The notes under the pieces are model-generated. The model saw nothing but the letters and a program-made list of their open reading frames with translations. It was not told the DNA's origin and ran no database searches. A program made the translations under genes and the position numbers. Shown piece after piece: positions 43,556 through 53,776 of a stretch of DNA of 64,000 bases. Each line of letters starts with the position of its first letter. The first letter of the stretch is position 1. The DNA comes from Maritalea mobilis (GTDB lineage: Bacteria > Pseudomonadota > Alphaproteobacteria > Rhizobiales > Devosiaceae), in NCBI RefSeq assembly GCF_004363175.1, contig NZ_SNYR01000003.1:458193-522192 (forward strand), given 5' to 3'.

Positions 43556-45151
43556 TTACGAGAAAATCATCAAGGGCTTTTCCAGCAATGATTTGACCCG
43601 CTGAATAAACACCGCCGCGTCATATCCATCCACCACGCGATGATCGAAGCTGGAGGAAAGGTTCATGATTTTGCGTGGCACAAATTTCTCCCCATCCCAC
43701 TTCGGCATGGTCATCATTTTATTGACGCCCACAATCGCCACTTCCGGGTGGTTGATCACGGGCGTGTTCACCACGCCGCCCAATGCCCCCAGTGAGGTGA
43801 TGGTGATGGTTGAACCGGTCAGTTCTTCGCGTTTGGCGCTGCCATCCTTGGCTGCTTGCGCCAACCGGGCGATTTCTTTCGCGCTCGACCACAGACCGTG
43901 ATTTTGCGCATTCTTCACCACAGGCACCATCAAGCCATTATTGGTTTGTGCCGCAATGCCCACATGCACATGCTCAAACTGATGCACAATGCCATTATCA
44001 TCGTCAAAATGCGCATTGATGCCAGGCTGTTCAGAAAGCGCCGTCACCATCGATTTCATCAAAAATGGCAAAAGCGACAGCTTGGTTTGCGTTTCATCCT
44101 TTTGCGCGTTCAGGCTTTGCCGCAACCCTTCTAGTTCGGTCACGTCAATTTCTTCCACATAGGTGATGTGCGGAATGCGGGCATTGGCCACGCTCATCTT
44201 TTCCGCAATCATTCGCCGAAGGCCTACCACTTTAACGTCTTTGGTTGGCTCGTCGCCCGTGCCCGCATAAGGCGCGGCAGGCTTGCTCGCGGCGGCGCTG
44301 CCACCCTTAGCCTGCTGGCTCAGCAAGTAGCGGTCCAAATCTTCGTGGCTGATGCTGCCTTCTGGCCCTGTGCCCGTAAATTGGCTCAAATCCAGATTGA
44401 GGAATTTGGCGCGGCTGCGCACAGCAGGCGCCGCCAACACTTTTTCGCCAGAGGTCCGTGGCGGCAACACTTCTGCTTTGCTGTCTGCTTCTGGGGTCGC
44501 GGCGGGCACAGCACTTGGTTCCGGCGTGGTATCATTTTCAATCACATGAATATCAGCCTCATGTGACCCGCTTTCGCCATCCAAAGTCGCCAGCTTCACA
44601 ATTTCCGACCCAACGGAAACCACATCGCCAACCTCTGCGCCCAACCAGGTGATTTCACCTTGCACGGGTGAGGGGATTTCAACGGTGGCCTTGTCGGTCA
44701 TCACCGCACCAAGCACTTCATCTTCGGCAACCATGTCGCCAACTTTGACGTTCCATTCCACCAGTTCGGCTTCGGCAACGCCTTCGCCCACATCTGGCAG
44801 CTTGATTACATAGCTGCCTTTGGCAGTGCTTTTCGGCGCATCATCGGCAGGTGCTTCTTCTGGCTGTGCAACAGGGGCTGGTGCAGTTTCTTCAGCCTCT
44901 TCCTCATCGCCAACGGTGGCAAGTTTCACGATTTCCGATCCAACCGAAACAATGTCGCCCACCTCTGCGCCCAACCAGGTGATTTCACCTTGCACGGGCG
45001 AGGGGATTTCCACGGTGGCCTTGTCGGTCATCACCGCGCCGATCACCTCGTCCTCGGCAACCACGTCACCCACTTTGACGTTCCATTCCACCAATTCAGC
45101 TTCGGCCACGCCTTCGCCAACATCAGGCAGTTTGATAATATGCGTACCCAT
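43556..45151 (-). CDS. bkdB: Branched-chain 2-oxoacid dehydrogenase E2 with two lipoyl domains
   Basis: A 531-residue dihydrolipoamide acyltransferase. Two lipoyl domains, each with MTDKATVEIPSP, put the lipoylated lysines at residues 44 and 154, exactly 110 apart. A proline/alanine-rich linker leads to the subunit-binding domain (LAAPAVRSRAKFLNLDLSQF) and then the catalytic domain with active-site DHRVVDGYDAAVF. E1 genes upstream with a BkdA-like alpha subunit point to branched-chain oxoacids rather than pyruvate. Usual bacterial BkdB has one lipoyl domain, so the doubled domain is notable. No E3 gene follows. Confidence 0.93.
   Translation of the reverse strand: MGTHIIKLPDVGEGVAEAELVEWNVKVGDVVAEDEVIGAVMTDKATVEIPSPVQGEITWLGAEVGDIVSVGSEIVKLATVGDEEEAEETAPAPVAQPEEAPADDAPKSTAKGSYVIKLPDVGEGVAEAELVEWNVKVGDMVAEDEVLGAVMTDKATVEIPSPVQGEITWLGAEVGDVVSVGSEIVKLATLDGESGSHEADIHVIENDTTPEPSAVPAATPEADSKAEVLPPRTSGEKVLAAPAVRSRAKFLNLDLSQFTGTGPEGSISHEDLDRYLLSQQAKGGSAAASKPAAPYAGTGDEPTKDVKVVGLRRMIAEKMSVANARIPHITYVEEIDVTELEGLRQSLNAQKDETQTKLSLLPFLMKSMVTALSEQPGINAHFDDDNGIVHQFEHVHVGIAAQTNNGLMVPVVKNAQNHGLWSSAKEIARLAQAAKDGSAKREELTGSTITITSLGALGGVVNTPVINHPEVAIVGVNKMMTMPKWDGEKFVPRKIMNLSSSFDHRVVDGYDAAVFIQRVKSLLEKPLMIFS
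44582..45151 (-). repeat. 330-base direct repeat encoding the two lipoyl domains
   Basis: The lipoyl-domain coding segments (about 45151-44912 and 44821-44582) are nearly identical at the nucleotide level with a period of 330 bases; for example 44632-44668 and 44962-44998 match base for base. This suggests a recent tandem duplication or ongoing gene conversion within bkdB. Confidence 0.85.
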
Positions 45152-46167
45152 TATTGTGCCTCCACTGCGCGTTTAAGCGCCTTGCCAACTCGTTTCGGGC
45201 CGGGGAAATAGTGCCATTCCTGCGCGTGCGGATAAGGTGTATCCCACCCCGCAACACGCAGCACTGGCGCTTCCAAATGTTTGAAACAATGCTGCTGCAC
45301 CAGCGCCGCCAATTCAGCACCAAAGCCAGAGGTCAATGTCGCCTCATGCAACACAACGCAGCGACCTGTTTTTTCAACTGATCGCACAATCGTGTCCAAA
45401 TCCAAGGGCAGTAGCGAGCGCAAATCGATAATCTCCGCATCAATGCCTTGTTCCTTGGCCGCGGCTTGGGCCACATAAACCATGGTGCCATAAGCGAGGA
45501 TGGTCACATCCATGCCTTCTTCCACCACATTGGCTTTGCCAATCGGCACGGTGTAATGCCCTTCAGGCACTTCGCCCTTTTCATGCTTGGCCCAAGAGGT
45601 CACTGCATTTTCGTGGTGCCCGTCAAACGGACCATTATAGAGACGCTTCGGCTCCAAAAAGATCACCGGATCATCATCTTCAATCGCCGCGATCAACATG
45701 CCCTTGGCGTCATATGGGTTGGACGGGATCAAAGTTTTCAACCCGCTCACATGGGTGAAAATGGCTTCCGGGCTTTGCGAGTGCGTTTGCCCGCCAAAAA
45801 TACCGCCGCCCGTGGGCATGCGGATCACCATCGGTGCGGTAAACTGCCCGTTTGAGCGGTGCCGCATCCGCGCCGCTTCCGAAACAATTTGGTCATAGGC
45901 TGGCAACACATAGTCTGCGAACTGAATTTCAATGCAAGGCCGCTTGCCATAAGTGGCCATGCCAATGCCTGCACCCACAATGGCGCTTTCATTGATCGGC
46001 GCATCAAAGCAGCGGTGCTTGCCATATTTTTGCTGCAGGCCTTGGGTGCAGCGGAACACGCCGCCGAAATAGCCCACATCTTCACCGAACACGACTACAT
46101 CTTCGTCCATGCCCATTTTCACATCCATCGCATCGCGGATGGCTTCAATCATCGTCATGCGTGCCAT
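45151..46167 (-). CDS. bkdA2: Branched-chain 2-oxoacid dehydrogenase E1 beta
   Basis: A 338-residue beta subunit of the thiamine-diphosphate-dependent decarboxylase. The transketolase-like pyrimidine-binding domain spans about 5-180 (ARMTMIEAIRDAMDVKMGMD, FGEDVGYFGGVFRCTQGLQ, INESAIVGAGIGMATYG), and the C-terminal transketolase domain about 200-330. FGGVFRCTQGL is typical of branched-chain rather than pyruvate E1 beta. Its stop codon overlaps the E2 start by one base. It works as an alpha2beta2 heterotetramer with the upstream gene product. Confidence 0.95.
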   Translation of the reverse strand: MARMTMIEAIRDAMDVKMGMDEDVVVFGEDVGYFGGVFRCTQGLQQKYGKHRCFDAPINESAIVGAGIGMATYGKRPCIEIQFADYVLPAYDQIVSEAARMRHRSNGQFTAPMVIRMPTGGGIFGGQTHSQSPEAIFTHVSGLKTLIPSNPYDAKGMLIAAIEDDDPVIFLEPKRLYNGPFDGHHENAVTSWAKHEKGEVPEGHYTVPIGKANVVEEGMDVTILAYGTMVYVAQAAAKEQGIDAEIIDLRSLLPLDLDTIVRSVEKTGRCVVLHEATLTSGFGAELAALVQQHCFKHLEAPVLRVAGWDTPYPHAQEWHYFPGPKRVGKALKRAVEAQ

Positions 46168-46170
46168 GGT

Positions 46171-47451
<1,281 letters not shown>

Positions 47452-47515
47452 TTATGATGCACCTGATGTCGCGCGAAATTCGACTTAGTCGTCTTAATCT
47501 GGCTTGGGGAGATTG

Positions 47516-47530
47516 GTCAGTTATGCTGAC
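47516..47530. promoter_or_regulatory. Dyad in the bkd/Lrp divergent gap
   Basis: GTCAG-TTATG-CTGAC is a perfect five-base-arm inverted repeat about 85 bases before the E1-alpha start. It is a candidate site for the adjacent Lrp-type regulator. AT-rich flanks on the right may carry the promoters. Confidence 0.4.
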
Positions 47531-47665
47531 TTTATTTTAAACCCTAGCTCCCCCCAATTATGCATATATTGGCACAAGCTTTGCGCAGTTTCTCACTAAA
47601 ATAGCCCTTGAACCATACGCTTTTTAGCCGTAAATCTCAATATGGATGTTGATTTTGGAGAAAAA

Positions 47666-48133
47666 ATGAAGCTCGACGCCATTGATCGAAAGATTGTTGC
47701 GATTTTGCAAGAAGAAGGCCGCATGCGCACCAATGAGCTGGCGGAAAAGGTTGGCCTGTCGCCAACCCCATGCGCCCGCCGGGTGGTGGCGTTGGAAGAT
47801 CGCGGCGTGATCACAGGCTACACGGCCTCGGTCAATCAGGAAATGCTGGGCCTGCCCATCTCCATCTTTGTGTCGGTTGAGCTAGACAATCAGGGCGCCG
47901 AAGCACTGCAGCTTTTCGAAAAAGAAGTGCAGAGTTTTGAAGAGATTATGGAATGTTTCATCATGACTGGAAGTCAGGATTTTTTGATGCGCGTGGTCGC
48001 GGCCGATCTCGGTTCCTATGAACGTTTCTTGCAAGAAAAGCTCACCCGCGTCCCCGGCATCCGCTCCATTCGCTCCCGCTTCGCCCTCCGCCGCATCATC
48101 AAGCGCGACCGCCTGCCCAATCTAAGCCATTAA
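47666..48133 (+). CDS. bkdR: Lrp/AsnC-family regulator, probable BkdR
   Basis: A 155-residue regulator: AsnC helix-turn-helix (RTNELAEKVGLSPTPCARRV) and RAM domain (SIFVSVELDN onward). It is divergent from the bkd operon, the usual place of BkdR, which activates bkd genes in response to branched-chain amino acids. ATG 47666 follows TTTGGAGA; an upstream in-frame ATG at 47642 would add eight residues. The stop codon overlaps, on the opposite strand, the stop codon of the response regulator gene. Confidence 0.85.
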   Translation: MKLDAIDRKIVAILQEEGRMRTNELAEKVGLSPTPCARRVVALEDRGVITGYTASVNQEMLGLPISIFVSVELDNQGAEALQLFEKEVQSFEEIMECFIMTGSQDFLMRVVAADLGSYERFLQEKLTRVPGIRSIRSRFALRRIIKRDRLPNLSH

Positions 48134-48849
48134 GAAACGGCTTCCACCTGCGGGGTAAACATATAGCCCGCGCCATAAACGGTGCGGATCAGCTTTGGAT
48201 TTTTCGCTGTATCTTTCAGCTTTTTTCTGAGCCGCGAAACCTGCGCGTCAATGGAGCGGTCAAAGCTGCCATCGCCGTCCTGATCATAAAGGTCCATCAA
48301 TTGCTCGCGCGATAAAACTTTGCCCGGCATGCCCAAAAAAGCCTTCAGCAATCGGGCATCGGCGGCGCTTAAAATCTCTGACGTGCCGTCCTTATAGCTC
48401 AGCTCAAAGGTGGAAAAATCCACCTGCCAATCGCCAAATTTCAGCTTGTCGCCAAGGCTGGCAGTTGCACGTGGTTGCGCCTTTTCCACCCGCCGCAACA
48501 GGCTGCGGGCGCGGGCGGCAAGTTCAATGGTGTTCACGGGTTTCACCAAATAATCATCGGCGCCAAAATCAAGGCCGAGCACCCGGTCGCCCAGCGCCCC
48601 ACGGCCACTCACCACTATGGTGGGAATGTTCAATTGCCCCACCGTGTCGCGCAGCAACATCAGTGCGTCGCCATCAGGCAGCGACAGGTCCAAAATGCAA
48701 AGGTCCGGCGTTTGCGCCAGCAGCGCGGCGTCAAAGCTTTTGATCGTGTCAAACGCCTGAACCTCAAACTTTTGCGCCTTCAGCTCGCGGCCATACAGCG
48801 CGCGCACATCCGCGTCATCTTCTAAAATATAAATCAGCTTCTGATTCAT
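48130..48849 (-). CDS. OmpR-family response regulator
   Basis: A 239-residue two-component regulator. The receiver domain has acidic pocket EDD (residues 10-12), phosphoacceptor Asp54 in LCILDLSLPDG and conserved Lys in YLVKPVN. The C-terminal winged helix (about 137-232; SREQLMDLYDQDGDGSFDRS, VSRLRKKL, VYGAGYMF) matches OmpR/PhoB. Its start overlaps the stop of the hybrid kinase gene by four bases, so they form a pair. Targets are unknown; the divergent LIV-type cluster with tandem repeats in its promoter is the obvious candidate. Confidence 0.9.
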   Translation of the reverse strand: MNQKLIYILEDDADVRALYGRELKAQKFEVQAFDTIKSFDAALLAQTPDLCILDLSLPDGDALMLLRDTVGQLNIPTIVVSGRGALGDRVLGLDFGADDYLVKPVNTIELAARARSLLRRVEKAQPRATASLGDKLKFGDWQVDFSTFELSYKDGTSEILSAADARLLKAFLGMPGKVLSREQLMDLYDQDGDGSFDRSIDAQVSRLRKKLKDTAKNPKLIRTVYGAGYMFTPQVEAVS

Positions 48850-50804
48850 ATGGCGCTTTGCTCCCCCCGTGCCAGCGACACTTGCACTTCTGCAGCAAGG
48901 ATCGCGCGGGCGAGACTATTGTGCTCAAACGGTTTGCGCAATATGGGGCAGTTTAGACCTTGGTCAAAATCGCTTTTCACCAAGTTGGCGTGCCCTGTCA
49001 TTAGGATCAGGCCGACATGCCCGAAATTGGCGCGCACATGGTGCCCCAGCTCCATGCCGCTCATGCCGCCAGGCATCGCAATGTCGGAAAGCACCAGCTC
49101 TATGCCGCTCACTTCATCCAGCAATTCCATCGCTTCGGCAGCATTTTCGGCCTCCAGCACCGCATAACCCAGCCCCACCAATTCGCGTCGCAACACCGCG
49201 CGCACCTCGTCTTGATCGTCCACCAGAAGTGCCAACGCGCCTTGTTTGTGCGGAATTTGCGGCACCTCCGGCACAGCTTCAGTCTGCGTTGGCGCCGCCA
49301 CGGCCGGGATGCTGATTTCAAATTCAGTGCCCAAATCCATGGCGCTGTTCACCGCAATATCCCCGTCCGACATTTGCGCAAAGCTTTGCGCCATAGAAAG
49401 GCCAAGCCCAGTGCCGCCTGAATGCACCTTAGTGGAAAAGAACGGGTCAAAAATCTGTTTCTGCACCTCTTGGCTCATGCCCGTGCCATTGTCGCGACAT
49501 TGGATTTTGATGTGCTGATCCGCACCTGCCACCAACCGCAACTCAATCAGCCCATGCTCTTTGCGGGTGCTTTCTTCAATCGCCGCTTGCGCGTTCAGCG
49601 CCAAATTCAACAGCGCATTTTCTAAAGCGCCGGGGTCGACCTTTGCCCACAATTTTTGTGATGGCAGGTCCAGCCGTAATTGTGTTGTCGCAGGCAGGGA
49701 GGGCTTAAGCAAATTGGCGACTTCCTCCACCGCCTCATTCAAATTCACCACCTTCGGGTCCAACGGTTGCCGCCGTGCGACCGCCAGCAATTGTCGGGTC
49801 AGTTCCGCCCCGCGTTTTGCCGCGCGGAGAGACGGGGCCACCATTTCTTCGCGCAAATGTGGGTCTTCCATCTGCTCCGCGAGGGGCCGCAAATTGCCCA
49901 AAATAATGGTCAGCAAATTATTGAAATCATGGGAAATCCCAGCTGAAAGCCGCCCAATCGCTTCCATCTTTTGTGCTTGCGATAGAGCGGCTGCGGCTTG
50001 TCGATGGCGGGTGAAATTGATCGACAGAACATAAAAGCCGCGCACCGTTTGATCGGCGCGAATATCGGGCCGCAAGAACACGCGGATCTCCAGCTTGCGC
50101 CCATCTTCATGGTCAAACTCAAGATCAAACTCCACTGCTTCGCCTGCTTTGGCGCGGGCAAAATAGGGCGCGGAATCCTCATGCATATGGGGCGACAAAA
50201 CCTCTTGGCTTTTATGCCCCACAATATCATCCACCGATTGGCCATAGCTTTGGGCAAAGCGGCGATTGACGAACTGAAACACTTCATCTTGATCGAGATA
50301 AGCGATGCCCGCAGGCACTTCATTGGCGATCAGCCGCAATCGTTCTTCCGAGCGGCGCAAATCGCGCGTCTGAGCATTGATTCGCTTTTCCAGCTCAATT
50401 TCATAACGGCGTTGCTGGGTAATATCGGTATAAATGGTGGCAAAGCCGCCCATAGCCAAAGGCGCGCCCGAAACCCGGATCACCCGCCCATTGGGCCGCA
50501 CCCGCTCAACCGTGTGGGCGCGAAACTCCCGCGCCACGCGCACCCGCTCCGCCACCTGCTGTTCCACATCGCCTGGGCCATATTCGCCATGTTCTGAATT
50601 ATAGCGGATCAGCGCTTCAAACTTGGTACCACGGGTTAAAAGCCGGGCAGGCACATCCAGCAATTCGCCCAATCTTTTATTGGCAAAAACCAGCTCCAAA
50701 TTCTGGTCAAACACGGTGATGCCTTGATCAATATTATCAAGGCCCGCCTCAATTTGCATCAATAATTCAACGGCTTGGCTGTCGCTGATCTCGTGGTCGC
50801 CCAT
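48846..50804 (-). CDS. Hybrid histidine kinase with two PAS domains
   Basis: A 652-residue kinase with no clear membrane segment, so probably cytoplasmic. Order: PAS-7 domain (about 12-130; NIDQGITVFDQNLELVFANKRL), second PAS (about 152-270), HisKA dimerisation helix with His292 in SAGISHDFNNLLTIILGN, HATPase with N-box LNLALNAQAA, DNGTGM and GTGLGLS, and a C-terminal receiver with Asp574 in LVLSDIAMPGG. The receiver makes it hybrid, and a phosphotransfer step to the OmpR-type partner is expected. It is divergent from the transporter/ligase operon, suggesting control of that operon by an intracellular metabolite. Confidence 0.9.
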   Translation of the reverse strand: MGDHEISDSQAVELLMQIEAGLDNIDQGITVFDQNLELVFANKRLGELLDVPARLLTRGTKFEALIRYNSEHGEYGPGDVEQQVAERVRVAREFRAHTVERVRPNGRVIRVSGAPLAMGGFATIYTDITQQRRYEIELEKRINAQTRDLRRSEERLRLIANEVPAGIAYLDQDEVFQFVNRRFAQSYGQSVDDIVGHKSQEVLSPHMHEDSAPYFARAKAGEAVEFDLEFDHEDGRKLEIRVFLRPDIRADQTVRGFYVLSINFTRHRQAAAALSQAQKMEAIGRLSAGISHDFNNLLTIILGNLRPLAEQMEDPHLREEMVAPSLRAAKRGAELTRQLLAVARRQPLDPKVVNLNEAVEEVANLLKPSLPATTQLRLDLPSQKLWAKVDPGALENALLNLALNAQAAIEESTRKEHGLIELRLVAGADQHIKIQCRDNGTGMSQEVQKQIFDPFFSTKVHSGGTGLGLSMAQSFAQMSDGDIAVNSAMDLGTEFEISIPAVAAPTQTEAVPEVPQIPHKQGALALLVDDQDEVRAVLRRELVGLGYAVLEAENAAEAMELLDEVSGIELVLSDIAMPGGMSGMELGHHVRANFGHVGLILMTGHANLVKSDFDQGLNCPILRKPFEHNSLARAILAAEVQVSLARGEQSAI

Positions 50805-50837
50805 GGCGTTAATGTCCTCCCCACCCGAAAATGGCGC

Positions 50838-50868
50838 TTGTCACAATTGCGTACAATTCGGGCATAAT
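50838..50868 (+). promoter_or_regulatory. Candidate promoter and response-regulator site before the LIV cluster
   Basis: ACAATT occurs at 50843-50848 and again at 50853-50858, exactly ten bases apart, the arrangement bound by OmpR/PhoB-type regulators. TTGTCA (50838-50843) and CATAAT (50863-50868) flank the repeats with a 19-base spacer and may be a weak promoter needing activation. It lies between the divergent kinase and LivG-like genes. Confidence 0.45.
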
Positions 50869-50975
50869 CTGGCAATCCCTCTTGGTTAAAACTTGGGTAA
50901 AGGCATTGCACTGACTTCGGCTTATAGACCAAACTCAAATTCAGTTGAGGTCAAGCGCCTTTGGGGAGGAAAATT

Positions 50976-51785
50976 GTGACAGAACCAACAAAGATGTTGG
51001 ATGTAGCCAACATTTCTTTGCGTTTTGGGGGTGTGAAAGCACTCACCGATATTTCGTTTCACGTTGATGAGGGTGAGATTTTCTCGCTGATCGGCCCCAA
51101 TGGTGCGGGCAAAACATCCATGCTCAATTGCATCTCCGGCCGCTATAAGCCGCAAGAGGGCTCTATCCAGTTTGATGGAAAGGATTTGCTGTCCCGGTCC
51201 ATCAATGACCGCGCCAAAATCGGCATCGGCCGGACCTTTCAAAATCTGGCGCTGTTTTCTCACATGTCGGTCATCGACAATATTCTGGTGGGTCGCCACC
51301 ATATGATGAAAAACAATTTCCTCACAGGCATGCTTTATTGGGTCGGTGGTGCGCAAAAAGAAGAGGCGGAAGCCCGCGCGGAAATTGAAGACATTATCGA
51401 TTTTCTAGAAATTCAACATGTGCGCAATGAGCCTGCGGGTTCCTTGTCATATGGCCTGCGCAAGCGGGTCGAGCTGGCCCGCGCCATCGCCATTCAACCC
51501 AAGCTTATTCTTCTCGACGAGCCGATGGCCGGCATGAATCTTGAAGAAAAAGAGGACATGGCCCGCTACATCATCGAGCTCAACGAGCAATATGGCATCA
51601 CGGTGGTGATGATCGAACATGATATGGGCGTGGTGGTGGATATTTCCCACCGTGTTGCCGTGCTCGATTTCGGTCAGAAAATTGCCGAAGGTTTGCCCGA
51701 AGCCGTGGTGGAAGATGAACAGGTGAAAACCGCCTATCTCGGCATTGATGATTTCTCCTTGGATGATGAAAAGGAGGCGATGTAA
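50976..51785 (+). CDS. LIV-type ABC transporter ATPase (LivG-like)
   Basis: A 269-residue ATPase of the branched-chain amino acid/carboxylate importer group. Walker A GPNGAGKTS, Q-loop RTFQNLALF, a signature shortened to LSYGLRKRVEL (the usual LSGG is LSYG here), Walker B LILLDEPMAGMN and switch IEHDMGVV. GTG 50976 lies seven bases after GGGAGG (50963-50968) and is preferred; ATG 50994 is an alternative. A LivG homologue in front of an AMP-ligase gene three bases away is unusual for an amino acid transporter. Confidence 0.88.
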   Translation: MTEPTKMLDVANISLRFGGVKALTDISFHVDEGEIFSLIGPNGAGKTSMLNCISGRYKPQEGSIQFDGKDLLSRSINDRAKIGIGRTFQNLALFSHMSVIDNILVGRHHMMKNNFLTGMLYWVGGAQKEEAEARAEIEDIIDFLEIQHVRNEPAGSLSYGLRKRVELARAIAIQPKLILLDEPMAGMNLEEKEDMARYIIELNEQYGITVVMIEHDMGVVVDISHRVAVLDFGQKIAEGLPEAVVEDEQVKTAYLGIDDFSLDDEKEAM

Positions 51786-51787
51786 TT

Positions 51788-53776
51788 ATGTCGACCCTCA
51801 CTGAAAAATCCGGCAATGACATTCAATGGGCAGATGGCAGCCATCACCTCAATGCGGTGAAAAATGCAGACACGCTGCCCAAATTGCTCGCCGCCAACGC
51901 CAAGGCGCATCCCAATGATGTGGCCCAGCGCGAAAAAGATTTCGGCATTTGGAATGAGATCACATGGGGCCAGTTTAACGACCATGTGGCCAAAATGTCT
52001 TTGGCCTTTAAAGAATTTGGCCTGCAGCCAGGTGATGTGGTGGCGCTGATTGGCGACAACCGTCCGGAATGGGTTTGGGGCGAGGTGGCGGCCCACGCCA
52101 ATCAGGCCATGAGCATGGGCATCTATCGCGACGCACTGGAAAATGAGATCGAATATCTAATCAACTACGCCCAGCCAAAGATCGTGGTGGCAGAAGATGA
52201 AGAGCAGGTAGATAAGTTCCTCATGCTGGAGGATCGCATCCCCTGCGTCCAGAAGATCATCTATCACGACAAGCGCGGCATGCAGAAATATGATGATCCG
52301 CGGCTGATCTTTTTGCCAGATGTTGAGCAAATCGGCGCGGACATTCTGGCCAAAAATCCCAACGCCTATGATGAGATGGTGGCGCAAACCAAAACTGACG
52401 ATGTGGCCGTGCTCTGCACCACATCCGGCACTACGTCAAATCCCAAGCTCTCCATGTGGAAACATTCTGCCTTTTTGGGTCATGCGGTGAATTATCTGAA
52501 GGCAGACCCGATGGGCGCGGGCGATGAATATCTCGCCGTGTTGCCGCTCTCTTGGGTGATGGAGCAAATGTACTCCGTGGCGTGGAATTTGGTCGCGCGG
52601 ATGATCGTCAATTTCCCTGAAAGTCAGGATACGGCCATGGCCGATCTGCGCGAGATTGGGCCACACTTTGTGTTGCTCAGCCCGCGCGTCTGGGAAGTGG
52701 TGGCCGCCGATATTCGTGCGCGGATGATGGAAAGCTCGCCTTGGAAACAAAAGATATTTGAATGGGGCGTTGAAAAAGGCCTGTCCGCGCTGGACAAGGG
52801 CGAACGTGATCAAATGGCCGAGCTTGTGCTGTTCCGCGCCCTGCGTGATCGGCTCGGCTTCTCCCGTCTGAAGTCCGCCGCCACTGGTGGGGCGGCCATG
52901 GGGCCAGATACGTTCAAATTCTTCCAAGCCATGGGCGTGCCGCTCAAACAGCTTTATGGCCAAACCGAAGGCCTAGGCGCCTACACCATCCATAAATGGG
53001 ATGAGGTGGACCACAATTCAGTGGGCTATCCGATGCATGATTGCACCATCTCCATCATCAATCCCGACCATGAAGGCTTGGGCGAGATTGTGGTCAGCCA
53101 CCCCAATTTGATGAGCGGCTATTACAAGAATGAAAAAGACAGCCAAGAAGCCTTTGACGATCAGGGACGGTTCCTGACGGGCGATGCAGGCTATCTGGAC
53201 GAAAAGGGCCATCTGGTGGTGATCGACCGGATCAAAGATCTGTCAGAAACCAGCACCCAAACCCGCTTCTCCCCGCAATTTATCGAGAACAAATTGAAGT
53301 TTTCCACCTTTGTGGCGGAAGCCGTGATTTTGGGCAAAAACCAGCCTTATCTCACCGCCATGATCTGCATTCGCTATCCGATCGTGTCCAAATGGGCAGA
53401 GCAACGGCGCATTGCCTTCACCACTTATACTGACTTGTCCGCGCGGCCAGAAGTTTACGAGCTGATGCGCGAAGAAGTGGAGCGGGTGAATGAGACATTG
53501 CCCGAAGCCCAGCGCATCCAAAAATTTGTGCTGCTCTATAAAGAACTCGATGCGGATGATGGTGAATTGACCCGCACCAAAAAAGTACGGCGCGGCGTTA
53601 TCGCTGAGAAATATGCTGACATTATCGAAAAGCTTTATTCCGATGACGAGCGGGTAGCGATTGATACGGTGATTTCTTTCCAAGATGGCACCACCCAGCG
53701 CATCAAAACGTCGCTCAAAGTTGAAAATCTAAGCCAAGCCCCTGAAGCATCAGAACAAAGGAGCCTTGCCTCATGA
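51788..53776 (+). CDS. Long-chain-type AMP-dependent acyl-CoA synthetase
   Basis: A 662-residue adenylate-forming ligase resembling long-chain acyl-CoA synthetases. The P-loop is TTSGTTSNPK (211-220), with Ser217 in place of the usual second glycine. Other motifs: YGQTEGLGAYT (A5), GRFLTGDAGYLDEKGHL (A7), DRIKDLSETSTQTRFSPQFIEN (A8) and LTRTKKVRRG near the C-terminus. It probably activates a carboxylic acid brought in by the importer encoded around it. It starts two bases after the LivG-like gene and its stop overlaps the permease start by four bases. The substrate, fatty or aromatic, is not determinable. Confidence 0.88.
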   Translation: MSTLTEKSGNDIQWADGSHHLNAVKNADTLPKLLAANAKAHPNDVAQREKDFGIWNEITWGQFNDHVAKMSLAFKEFGLQPGDVVALIGDNRPEWVWGEVAAHANQAMSMGIYRDALENEIEYLINYAQPKIVVAEDEEQVDKFLMLEDRIPCVQKIIYHDKRGMQKYDDPRLIFLPDVEQIGADILAKNPNAYDEMVAQTKTDDVAVLCTTSGTTSNPKLSMWKHSAFLGHAVNYLKADPMGAGDEYLAVLPLSWVMEQMYSVAWNLVARMIVNFPESQDTAMADLREIGPHFVLLSPRVWEVVAADIRARMMESSPWKQKIFEWGVEKGLSALDKGERDQMAELVLFRALRDRLGFSRLKSAATGGAAMGPDTFKFFQAMGVPLKQLYGQTEGLGAYTIHKWDEVDHNSVGYPMHDCTISIINPDHEGLGEIVVSHPNLMSGYYKNEKDSQEAFDDQGRFLTGDAGYLDEKGHLVVIDRIKDLSETSTQTRFSPQFIENKLKFSTFVAEAVILGKNQPYLTAMICIRYPIVSKWAEQRRIAFTTYTDLSARPEVYELMREEVERVNETLPEAQRIQKFVLLYKELDADDGELTRTKKVRRGVIAEKYADIIEKLYSDDERVAIDTVISFQDGTTQRIKTSLKVENLSQAPEASEQRSLAS

